This document shows positions 16,934 through 23,413 of a stretch of 64,000 nucleotides of DNA, piece after piece. The position numbers were made by a program, and so were the translations under genes. Under the pieces are notes generated by a model, which was not told the DNA's origin, searched no databases, and worked only from the letters and a program-made list of their open reading frames with translations. This stretch comes from JBBRNH01 sp038230415. GTDB lineage: Bacteria > Bacteroidota > Bacteroidia > Cytophagales > Spirosomataceae. How positions within the stretch are numbered: position 1 is the stretch's first letter; each line of letters begins with the position of its first letter. The stretch spans positions 1 to 64,000 of the forward strand of contig JBBRNH010000014.1 of NCBI GenBank assembly GCA_038230415.1. Reading direction: 5' to 3'.

Positions 16934-16948
16934 TGTGATCCGGCTGGG
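16934..16948. other. Attachment site copy 1 (left end of element A)
   Basis: TGTGATCCGGCTGGG is identical to the start of the minus-strand tRNA-Lys 3' end at 28438-28452 and to 21614-21628. The match ends after GGCTGGG, where TCTAACG replaces ATTCGAA of the tRNA. A terminator for the minus strand lies on its left. Confidence 0.7.
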
Positions 16949-17025
16949 TCTAACGCCATAGGCACTAATCCACTCATTTACAACCCTTTGCTTCTCGGTT
17001 TTCCGGCTGTTTTTTTTCCGCGCCG

Positions 17026-17280
17026 GTGTATTACGACCTGACCGTTCCCAACTGCCCGACGATTATTCTGAACTCGACGGGCAACTTAGCAAAAGCCCTG
17101 CCCGCGATTTCGACCTTTCCCCGCATCAATACCTACTTTGACGGGGACGACGCGGGCCGGGATGCCTTACAGACGCTCGTGACCGCCAACCTGCCCGTTA
17201 TTGACCGTTCCGACCTGTACGACGGCTACAACGATTTCAATGCCTTTCTAATGGGTACTGCCCGCAAGCCGGTGACCTGA
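17026..17280 (+). pseudogene. Truncated Toprim domain of a mobile-element primase
   Basis: The frame reads YYDLTVPNCPTIILNSTGNL, then a Toprim-like core with NTYFDGDDAGRDAL (D-x-D-x-A-G) and a final YDGYNDFNAFLMG. It matches the C-terminal Toprim half of the CHC2 zinc-finger primases common on Bacteroidota mobile elements. The zinc-finger half is missing. The frame is open upstream for only a few codons, so the gene was cut near the element boundary. The spacer 17281-17475 shows no gene. Confidence 0.65.
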
Positions 17281-17475
17281 CGGTTCTTGCATTTTTCCGG
17301 GCTGGCATGGCTGCTGCCCGGCTCTGTTTCGGGGAGTCACTTCTTGGAATAATTGATTAACATAACATTGGTTATTCAACACCCCTCCGAATAGTACCAC
17401 GTTTCCGGGCCTGGCTTCCCCCGCTGTCCATTTGTCTTTTTCCGGGAAACACCCGCCAACAACTCATCAAAACCG

Positions 17476-17673
17476 ATGCCGACCATCCTGACCTCCCAAA
17501 CCCGCCAGCAACTCGCCCGGCTCTACAACATTTCCGATAAGACCTTCAGCCGCCGAATCCGCCGGGCCGGGTTTGACTTCGGCTCCGACCGGCTCCTGCT
17601 GCCGGTGCAGGTGCAGCAGGTGGTCGAGCGGCTCGGCCCCTGGCAGATCACCAGCCACAACGCGCACGAATAG
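17476..17673 (+). CDS. Small helix-turn-helix protein
   Basis: 65 aa. The segment QLARLYNISDKTFSRRIRRA forms a helix-turn-helix with a basic recognition helix, followed by a short strand (FDFGSDRLLLPVQVQQV). Similar small DNA-binding proteins on Bacteroidota elements act as regulators or directionality factors. A strong intrinsic terminator follows at 17701-17740, so it is a single-gene unit. The role is inferred. Confidence 0.6.
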   Translation: MPTILTSQTRQQLARLYNISDKTFSRRIRRAGFDFGSDRLLLPVQVQQVVERLGPWQITSHNAHE

Positions 17674-17700
17674 GCTTTATCCGGCCTTATCCCGACCAAC

Positions 17701-17740
17701 CGGCCCCGTCTGCCCACAAGCCGACAGGGGCCGTTTTTTT
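17701..17740 (+). terminator. Intrinsic terminator after the small HTH gene
   Basis: CGGCCCC at 17701-17707 pairs with GGGGCCG at 17727-17733 (with GTC/GAC inner pairing), followed by seven T residues at 17734-17740. Confidence 0.8.
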
Positions 17741-17775
17741 GCCCCCACCTTGCGCCGTAAACCAATCACAACGCC

Positions 17776-18282
17776 ATGACTAACGACCAACACCGCCGTT
17801 TCCGCGACCTTCTCGACGAAGGCTACTCCAGCCGCGATGCCGCTGACGAACTGGGCCTGACCGACGCGCAGCGCGAAGAAGCCCTCGCTTTTGACACGGA
17901 CTCCGACGACCCGGATTTGCCGGACTACCTGACTGACAGCGACTTAGACGCGGACGAAGCCGACGAGCCTGACGAAACCGACGCGGCTGATCAGCCCTGG
18001 TTTGACCCCACTCCCATTACCCACGACGGCGGTTGCTTCACGGGACGGGGGGACAACCCGGTGGATACCCTCGAAACGGTCATCCGCCACCTGCGGACGG
18101 TAGCGGCCATGCAGGACGAGCAGACGAAGGGGCTGTTTGCCGGCCCTTCGGTGGTGGTCGATCTGGGGCCGAAGACCCGCCGGCGATTCGAGTCGTACCG
18201 GGTGAGCGAGTTCCTGACCGAAGCCCCCGCGACCGGCGATGCCGCTATTGACCTCGATGACGACGACGAGGACGATAATTAA
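17776..18282 (+). CDS. Acidic hypothetical protein of element A
   Basis: 168 aa, very rich in Asp and Glu. Residues 1-40 look like a short helical repeat (FRDLLDEGYSSRDAADELGLTD), similar to an HTH-like helix pair. The centre is an acidic low-complexity stretch and the last residues are Asp-rich. There is no signal peptide or membrane span. Acidic proteins on phages and mobile elements are sometimes DNA mimics or packaging factors, but nothing specific supports that here. Codon use is GC-rich like the rest of element A. Confidence 0.6.
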   Translation: MTNDQHRRFRDLLDEGYSSRDAADELGLTDAQREEALAFDTDSDDPDLPDYLTDSDLDADEADEPDETDAADQPWFDPTPITHDGGCFTGRGDNPVDTLETVIRHLRTVAAMQDEQTKGLFAGPSVVVDLGPKTRRRFESYRVSEFLTEAPATGDAAIDLDDDDEDDN

Positions 18283-18302
18283 CCGGGGTACTGCCGCGTA
18301 AT

Positions 18303-18445
18303 CGTTTCAGTAACGTTCCCATCGTTACTGAAACGGCAAACCGGCCCAAACAGCCCCTATATGGCCTTCTTACCCTGTTTCCTGCCGTATCCGGGCCTGT
18401 TGTAACGATGAAACTGTAACGATTCTGTAACGATCCCGTAACGAT
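18303..18445. promoter_or_regulatory. Dyad plus four phased GTAACGAT direct repeats
   Basis: CGTTTCAGTAACG at 18303-18315 pairs perfectly with CGTTACTGAAACG at 18323-18335. GTAACGAT then occurs at 18402-18409, 18416-18423, 18427-18434 and 18438-18445; the last three are exactly 11 bp apart, one helical turn. The final copy overlaps the start codon of the next gene at 18444. It could be an operator array, an iteron-type origin or recombinase arm sites. Confidence 0.6.
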
Positions 18446-19163
18446 GGTAACGCCTTCCCCAACCGCTGCCCGGCGCACCTGCCCGACCTGCGACCGCCTT
18501 TTTTCGGCCAGTACGACAAAGCAGGCATACTGCTCGACCCGGTGCCGGGTAAAGAGCTGGCGGGACGGCCAAAAGCCCGCTCCTGCTCCCCTTGCACCAC
18601 CGGCCCGGCGACCCGTCCGGGAACGATTGGCTGACCGGCTGCCCCCGGACAGCCCGGCAACTCCCCCCGCCACCTGGCAGAGTAACCCGCTCCTGAGTGA
18701 AAAACAGGGGGAATTGGGCCGGTTAGAGCAGTACTGCACCGACCTGACCCGCCAGCATAAAGCCGTCCTACAACGAATTACCCGGCTACAGCAAGGCGGT
18801 AGGACAACGTGGTACACCGCCGGTGCGGGCGGTATTGCCGGTGTATTACTGGCGGGCTGGCTCGTAGCCGACACGTGGTATGACACCCCTGCTGACAACC
18901 GGCCCCGGATTGTGGTACAGGCTGTCATCGTCTTCGTACTACTGGCTGCGGTCGGGGTGGTGGCCGGTGTATTACTCGGCCCGGCTCTGTACCAACAGCG
19001 TGCACACGCCCGCACTGAGGTCATACAGCTTAGTCAGCACGAGACCCGGCTCGGGGAGCAGATAGACTCGGCAGAGGCCCGGATCACCGGGTGCCGGGCG
19101 CAACTCCTGCCCCTGAAGCCCTACATCCCCATTCCTTTAGTTCACCCACAATCTCCCCCCTGA
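18444..19163 (+). CDS. Zinc-finger membrane protein of element A
   Basis: 239 aa. The N-terminus has a four-cysteine finger: RTCPTCDRLFSAS-x7-YCSTRCR (C-x2-C and C-x3-C) at about residues 11-34, as in FCS/MYM-like treble clefs. A Pro/Ala-rich linker follows, then a helical region and two transmembrane helices (AGGIAGVLLAGWLVA near 135, VIVFVLLAAVGVVAGVLL near 165) and a C-terminal coiled-coil-like helix. The first codons lie inside the GTAACGAT array, suggesting tight regulation. The function is unknown. Confidence 0.65.
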   Translation: MVTPSPTAARRTCPTCDRLFSASTTKQAYCSTRCRVKSWRDGQKPAPAPLAPPARRPVRERLADRLPPDSPATPPATWQSNPLLSEKQGELGRLEQYCTDLTRQHKAVLQRITRLQQGGRTTWYTAGAGGIAGVLLAGWLVADTWYDTPADNRPRIVVQAVIVFVLLAAVGVVAGVLLGPALYQQRAHARTEVIQLSQHETRLGEQIDSAEARITGCRAQLLPLKPYIPIPLVHPQSPP

Positions 19164-19174
19164 CCACCCCATAC

Positions 19175-19699
19175 ATGGCACTCCCAGCGGGATACGTCCC
19201 ACCCAAGAATACTCCGCTCCGGGCGGTTCCGGCAGCGAGTGGCGGCAATGACGAGTTTATCGTCTGGAAATACCCAATCAAAGACCTGGCCGCCAACGGC
19301 GATCAATGGCACACCAGCCGGGATTTCGGCGAGGTCGTCTCGCTCGGCACCAAACTCACGGCCACCGATGGCTCGGAGTGGCTCAAGGTGAAAGCCGACA
19401 ACAGCCACGAGGGATTAGTGGCCATGGATGAATTAGAGCTGCGCTGGTATCCATTGCCTACGCTGATCGGCGACCCACCGGCCCCGACCCCTGGCCCGGC
19501 CAAGAAACCGGCGGGGTCACCCGGCCCGGCACCGGGGCCAGACGGCAGCAAGACCAGGGCCGGGGTAGATGGCGACAGTCCTTCTCCCGGCCCGGCCCCG
19601 TCGTTCTGGAAAAAGAAGGGCGTGTATTATGTAGGGGCCGGTGTTCTTTTTCTGGTTCTGATCGTCTTGATTATCCGGCGAAAACGAACTGATTACTAA
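19175..19699 (+). CDS. SH3-like, tail-anchored membrane protein
   Basis: 174 aa from the ATG at 19175. Residues 1-95 look like a bacterial SH3-type fold (ATDGSEWLKVKADNSHEGLV). A Pro/Gly/Ala-rich linker covers residues 100-142, then KKKGVYYVGAGVLFLVLIVLI gives one C-terminal transmembrane helix with a basic RRKR tail. It has the same design as the next protein (soluble domain, linker, C-terminal helix, basic tail). Only 11 bp separate it from the zinc-finger gene. Confidence 0.65.
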   Translation: MALPAGYVPPKNTPLRAVPAASGGNDEFIVWKYPIKDLAANGDQWHTSRDFGEVVSLGTKLTATDGSEWLKVKADNSHEGLVAMDELELRWYPLPTLIGDPPAPTPGPAKKPAGSPGPAPGPDGSKTRAGVDGDSPSPGPAPSFWKKKGVYYVGAGVLFLVLIVLIIRRKRTDY

Positions 19700-19717
19700 C
19701 TGCTTATCTGTGTAACT

Positions 19718-20332
19718 ATGACGTACAACGGTTATATTGAGAACCTGCCCATTCCGGAGGCATTTCGGGTACCGGGTATTATTATCTTCGGTGATCCTTG
19801 GATTGATCCGCCACCCTATTTAGTGGCAGCGGTCAAGAAACTCAATCAGGAATCTGCCGACAGTGTACAGGCCGTGCGGGATGCCGAAACGCCCGCCGAT
19901 CAACTGGCCGCTATTCAGGTGCGGGCAAAACTGATTCAGGAGCGGGTTGCCCAGCTAACCGAATACGGCCAAAAACTCTCACCGGCAGATTTCGGCCCTG
20001 ATAAAACCGCGAATCAAATAGCGACCTTACTGTTGGCTGTACCCTACGTGGATATCGTCGTCGGTGCCTGGAAAGGACTCAATGCGATCCAGCAACAGAA
20101 AGACTTCAACGAGGCCGTTCGGGATACCAGGGCGCGGCTGGTCGCCTATGAGCAGGATGCCGTTGACTTGGCCAAACTCAACAACGACCTGCTGCTGGCC
20201 GAACAACGGCGGACGCTGGCTACCCCGGTACCGACACCGGATAAACTACCAATTCAGTTTTGGTGGGCCGTAATAGGGGGTATCGCTATCTTACTGATTG
20301 TGTGGGTATTAGTCAGCAGACGACGCAGATAA
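19718..20332 (+). CDS. Coiled-coil, tail-anchored membrane protein
   Basis: 204 aa. The middle (residues 45-150) is a long amphipathic helical region rich in Ala, Gln and Glu, probably a coiled coil. A single C-terminal helix (WWAVIGGIAILLIVWVLV) ends with RRRR. There is no signal peptide. It follows the SH3-like gene by 18 bp on the same strand, so three membrane-anchored genes form one unit (18444-20332). No family is recognised. Confidence 0.6.
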   Translation: MTYNGYIENLPIPEAFRVPGIIIFGDPWIDPPPYLVAAVKKLNQESADSVQAVRDAETPADQLAAIQVRAKLIQERVAQLTEYGQKLSPADFGPDKTANQIATLLLAVPYVDIVVGAWKGLNAIQQQKDFNEAVRDTRARLVAYEQDAVDLAKLNNDLLLAEQRRTLATPVPTPDKLPIQFWWAVIGGIAILLIVWVLVSRRRR

Positions 20333-20406
20333 GGCCGTTGGTTACGGTTGCCCGGTATCGACCTTCCCCTTCCCTTGACACCCCCGGTCTAAAGGCGCGG
20401 GGAGTA

Positions 20407-20706
20407 TTAACATTCTTCGTCTCCTCCACCAGTGGTAATATCCTTGTCCCACTGGCGCGGATCGTGGTAAACCAATAAATGCCGGTTTGAGGCTATGCGT
20501 TCAGTACGCTTGGGCAGGTCAGCCGGTTTGCCGGTTTCAGGCCGGGCCGCTGCTCTAACAGACGTGACGGTACGGTCGTCGTCGGCCCAGATACCTGTAA
20601 AATCGGAGGGCTTGTCGCCTTCTTTCCAGTTACCCCGGTTAGGCTCCTGTTGTACAGGCGTGGGTACCGTTTTAGTTGGTTTTGTAATGTTGCGGGTCTT
20701 TGGCAT
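20407..20706 (-). CDS. Hypothetical basic protein
   Basis: 99 aa with no signal or membrane segment. The central GIWADDDRTVTSVRAAA stretch recalls the C-terminal motif of small antitoxins that bind PIN or similar toxins, but the remainder is not recognisable. The neighbouring plus-strand nucleotidyltransferase pair makes a regulatory role conceivable. It could also be a non-coding frame. Confidence 0.4.
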   Translation of the reverse strand: MPKTRNITKPTKTVPTPVQQEPNRGNWKEGDKPSDFTGIWADDDRTVTSVRAAARPETGKPADLPKRTERIASNRHLLVYHDPRQWDKDITTGGGDEEC

Positions 20707-20761
20707 TGGTCGTACAGATAAATAATGAAAAACGAGAGTGGCCTGCGGGTGCCGGTTTGTA

Positions 20762-20803
20762 TTGACACTTCCCGCTCTACAGTCGTAAATTTAAGCGGGG
20801 AAG
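20762..20803 (+). promoter_or_regulatory. Candidate promoter and dyad upstream of the nucleotidyltransferase
   Basis: TTG at 20762-20764 and TAAATTTA at 20786-20793 resemble the Bacteroidota -33 and -7 boxes (TTG, TAnnTTTG), separated by 21 bp. CTTCCCGCT at 20768-20776 and AGCGGGGAAG at 20794-20803 form an inverted repeat that spans the -7 box, a plausible operator for autorepression. The gene starts at 20818. Confidence 0.4.
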
Positions 20804-20817
20804 TGCATCTTTGCGCT

Positions 20818-21297
20818 ATGTTGATTTTCAATGAGCGAGGGCTGCTCACGCCACCCAAAGGTCTATCAGTTACAGTGGCTGAAGTTGAAAAGGCTTTTGT
20901 CCGGCCATTCCCTGACTCTGACACACGGGCCTGGCTATTCAATAGTTTGCAGGTCTATAACCGTGACCTGGGCCGGGAAATCAAGGTTCCTTTTCGGCAA
21001 TATATTGATGGCAGCTTTGTGACTCACAAACTGAATCCGAACGATATTGACCTTGTAACCTTTATCCCGACGCCGGTCTTTGAGCGGCATCGCGCCGGAC
21101 TGGAAGGGTTTTGGGGCTATTATTGGGGACGTATGGGCCTGGATGCTTACTTAGTTGAAGTCTTCCCGGCAGGCCACCTGCGCCACGAAGAAAGCCTGCG
21201 CGACCGAAAAATCTGGCGCGACCGTTATGGATTCACCAAGCCAGATGCTAACTTCGGTCAGTTTCGGAAAGGATATGTAATCTTGGATACGGAATGA
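20818..21297 (+). CDS. Nucleotidyltransferase, DUF6932-like
   Basis: 159 aa from the ATG at 20818; upstream codons are not family-like. It starts with FNERGLLTPPKG, typical of the DUF6932 group, and contains the minimal nucleotidyltransferase core YIDGSFVT-x5-NDIDLVTF at about residues 66-85 (G-S and D-x-D metal site). The C-terminal part is aromatic and helical. Such stand-alone transferases are often toxins or parts of defence modules. Its TGA overlaps the start of a 76-aa helical protein (ATGA at 21294). Confidence 0.75.
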   Translation: MLIFNERGLLTPPKGLSVTVAEVEKAFVRPFPDSDTRAWLFNSLQVYNRDLGREIKVPFRQYIDGSFVTHKLNPNDIDLVTFIPTPVFERHRAGLEGFWGYYWGRMGLDAYLVEVFPAGHLRHEESLRDRKIWRDRYGFTKPDANFGQFRKGYVILDTE

Positions 21298-21524
21298 CAC
21301 AGCACGGGATAGCAACCAACTACCAGAAGGCGATCAATCGCCTGTTCAAACTCATTGAAGATGTCAATGAGCAGATAGACCGGGCGCAGCAGCACAAGGA
21401 TGCGCTGGCCGAGCGGCAGTACCGGCACCTGCGGGCCGACTACCTGAAGCAACTCTCTGACCTGCTTGATCAGCCGCCGACGGGCGTAAAGCTGCGTCTT
21501 TCGGCTATGTTGGCGCTCGGCTAA
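21294..21524 (+). CDS. Small helical partner of the nucleotidyltransferase
   Basis: 76 aa, almost entirely alpha-helical with heptad-like spacing (KLIEDVNEQIDRAQQHKDAL). It starts 4 bp inside the transferase stop, so the two are co-translated. Size, order and overlap suit a toxin-antitoxin pair, but it is not recognisable as a named antitoxin or HEPN protein. It is the last gene before att copy 2. Confidence 0.6.
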   Translation: MTQHGIATNYQKAINRLFKLIEDVNEQIDRAQQHKDALAERQYRHLRADYLKQLSDLLDQPPTGVKLRLSAMLALG

Positions 21525-21564
21525 AGAAAATAGACGGGACTAACTATGTAGATATCAGGGCAAT

Positions 21565-21591
21565 AAAAAAGCCTACCTTGGTTCGGTAGGC
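21565..21591 (-). terminator. Minus-strand intrinsic terminator beside att copy 2
   Basis: On the minus strand, GCCTACC-(7)-GGTAGGC is followed by TTTTTT. It has the same layout as the terminator next to att copy 1 and the one next to the intact tRNA-Lys. Confidence 0.7.
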
Positions 21592-21613
21592 AACTTACAT
21601 GAGAAGTTCAATT

Positions 21614-21631
21614 TGTGATCCGGCTGGGATT
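21614..21631. other. Attachment site copy 2 (junction of elements A and B)
   Basis: TGTGATCCGGCTGGGATT is identical over 18 bp to 28438-28455 inside the tRNA-Lys gene, and over 15 bp to 16934-16948. After it the sequence departs from the tRNA (TACTCTTGG instead of CGAACCC). Confidence 0.75.
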
Positions 21632-21680
21632 TACTCTTGGTATTGATAATCAGCGAGTTAGTTATATTTACGGTTTTTTT

Positions 21681-21698
21681 GTATCAAATATGTATCAA
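21681..21698 (+). promoter_or_regulatory. Left arm-type integrase sites
   Basis: Two GTATCAA direct repeats at 21681-21687 and 21692-21698, 11 bp apart, about 50 bp inside the left attachment site of element B. An identical 11-bp-spaced pair lies near the right end (28282-28299). Confidence 0.6.
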
Positions 21699-21699
21699 A

Positions 21700-21748
21700 T
21701 TTAAAGGGCATAAAAGTAGATTTTTGACCTACTTTTATGCCCTTTAAA
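21700..21748. terminator. 20-bp perfect hairpin downstream of the element B operon
   Basis: TTTAAAGGGCATAAAAGTAG at 21700-21719 pairs exactly with CTACTTTTATGCCCTTTAAA at 21729-21748, loop 9 nt. It follows the stop of the last minus-strand gene (21765) and probably ends that transcript. Confidence 0.65.
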
Positions 21749-21764
21749 TGAATAAGAAAGTCTG

Positions 21765-22016
21765 CTAATTACCACCAGACAGCCTACGGAAATTGTCTTC
21801 TATAATTCCATTAGCCGCGTCGAAAAGCTGTAACAGGCCTAACGGGTCTAATTTTTCAGAGTGTAGGCTTATGTCTCCGTTTGCAGTGAACAGCAAACCT
21901 TTTTCGCCATACAATTTCCTCAAATGGCTGTAAGGTTGAACGGGTATCAATGGGTGTATTTTGCCGCTTTCGTCTTTGAAAACGTGTACGGGTTGCGGGT
22001 CGGGGATAGTCTCCAT
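21765..22016 (-). CDS. Small hypothetical protein downstream of the ATP-grasp gene
   Basis: 83 aa with no signal peptide or membrane helix. The N-terminal half is strand-like (VHVFKDESGKIHPLIPV), the C-terminal half helical (LGLLQLFDAANGIIEDNFRRL). It follows the ATP-grasp gene by 60 bp on the same strand. A partner or substrate of that enzyme is possible, but no known graspetide motif is present. Confidence 0.6.
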   Translation of the reverse strand: METIPDPQPVHVFKDESGKIHPLIPVQPYSHLRKLYGEKGLLFTANGDISLHSEKLDPLGLLQLFDAANGIIEDNFRRLSGGN

Positions 22017-22076
22017 TAGGTGTGAACAGGGGGTTAAATCATCCCTTGAACAACAAATTAGCCCCTGCTTTAATTC

Positions 22077-23135
22077 TTAGAACAAAGCCATCAGCAGGGC
22101 CATACCACTCCGAACCGCAAGTACGTCGGGGTGGCCTACCACGTGGGCAACACCGCCCGATAGATGAGCAATGTATTGTTTCCCTTCGTCGTAAATCATA
22201 ATGCTTTGCTCAACCTGATAGCCCTCTTTGACCCATGAACCGCGTTTCTTTTCCTGCTTGCAGTACGTCAACAAGTCAATGAAGAAATTAACGCCCGTAA
22301 TGCCGATTATCCCTGTTCCCGGATTACCGTTGACTTCAATCACGTAACTGGTTCCATCGGCATCTTTCATCAGGTCAACGCCCGAATACTCCAACCCTAC
22401 GGCTTTGCTGGCTTTCACGGCCATTTCTTCATCGTCGGCGGATAGCTTAACAGTACGGCCCGAACCGCCTTTAGACAGATTGGCCCGAAAGTCCCCTTTG
22501 TTGGCCGTGCGCTCCATTGCACATACTACCCGGTCGCCGACAACGATAGCCCGAATATCAGAAGCCTTTGCATCTACAAACCGTTGTAGTTTCAAATCCA
22601 CTTTGTTGTTGTAGAAACTTTCTAAGGCAGTGTTGGCCGCCAAAGGTGTTTCTAAAATTGAAACGCCCGCACCTTGCGAACCGTGAACCGTTTTTGCCAC
22701 CAATGGTAAGCCGCCCATCATATCTTCAATGATGTAACCAATGTGCGCCGGGGCTTCTGCCCAAACCGTCTTTGGCACCCGAATACCGGCTTGTGATAGC
22801 TTCATGGTGGTACGCACCTTGTTGGATGCACAGCGTAATGCTTCGGCCTTCTGGGGGGAGTAAATACCCAAGTTGCTGTTCAGGTGTTCCAAGATCACGG
22901 ACTTGGTTTCGAGTTGGCCCGATAGCCGGGGTAGCAGACAGTCAAAATCTTTGACTTTTAGGCGTACCGGCTTCTCCAAACCGGGCCTACCGTCGTACAC
23001 GCGGTCATAGCCCTTGACCGACTCGGAAATGAGCAGGTACAAATCCAGTGGCTCATAAGCCGTTACGGTGCATCCGGTTTTGTGTGCGGCTTCTGTGATG
23101 TATTGGTTAGCCGTTCCTAAAACTAAAACGTTCAT
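22077..23135 (-). CDS. RimK-like ATP-grasp ligase
   Basis: 352 aa from the ATG at 23135. The ATP-grasp core is clear: KVRTTMKLSQAGIRVPKT near residue 107, PLVAKTVHGSQGAGV near 142 (ATP lysine and Gly-rich loop), LQRFVDAKASDIRAIVVGD near 185, and the metal-binding YVIEVNGNPG near 270. RimK-type enzymes join an amino acid or peptide to a carboxylate using ATP. The last 60 residues are an extra domain of unknown role. Its presence on a small integrative element is unusual. Confidence 0.85.
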   Translation of the reverse strand: MNVLVLGTANQYITEAAHKTGCTVTAYEPLDLYLLISESVKGYDRVYDGRPGLEKPVRLKVKDFDCLLPRLSGQLETKSVILEHLNSNLGIYSPQKAEALRCASNKVRTTMKLSQAGIRVPKTVWAEAPAHIGYIIEDMMGGLPLVAKTVHGSQGAGVSILETPLAANTALESFYNNKVDLKLQRFVDAKASDIRAIVVGDRVVCAMERTANKGDFRANLSKGGSGRTVKLSADDEEMAVKASKAVGLEYSGVDLMKDADGTSYVIEVNGNPGTGIIGITGVNFFIDLLTYCKQEKKRGSWVKEGYQVEQSIMIYDEGKQYIAHLSGGVAHVVGHPDVLAVRSGMALLMALF

Positions 23136-23413
23136 TGTGTTTGGTATAAATTGTTGATAATGAGATTTTTGGGGCTTTTTCTTGCCGGTCATTTCATATA
23201 TCGCTCCGGCCTGAATTGCAATTGCAATATTCCGTAGTGCGTATTAGACGGGTGAAGACACTGGCAGATAGCCTTTATTTTGGGCATTTTAAAGCTAAGT
23301 CATTGACTTTTAATAGTTTAAGTGAAATAAATGTTGTAAAAGTAACGCGGGTATCGTCGGAAATTTCCAACATCAATTACCTGATACGCTCATTATTAAT
23401 GAGTTAATGTGAT

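Larger units (their letters stand above)
16934..21613. mobile_element. Integrated element A, GC-rich, without its own integrase
   Basis: This segment lies between tRNA-Lys-derived att copies 1 and 2. Contents in order: truncated Toprim gene, small HTH protein, acidic protein, phased GTAACGAT repeats, zinc-finger membrane protein, two tail-anchored proteins, a minus-strand hypothetical and a nucleotidyltransferase/helical-protein pair. No recombinase is present, so it is either a decayed element or one moved in trans by the element B integrase. Confidence 0.6.
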
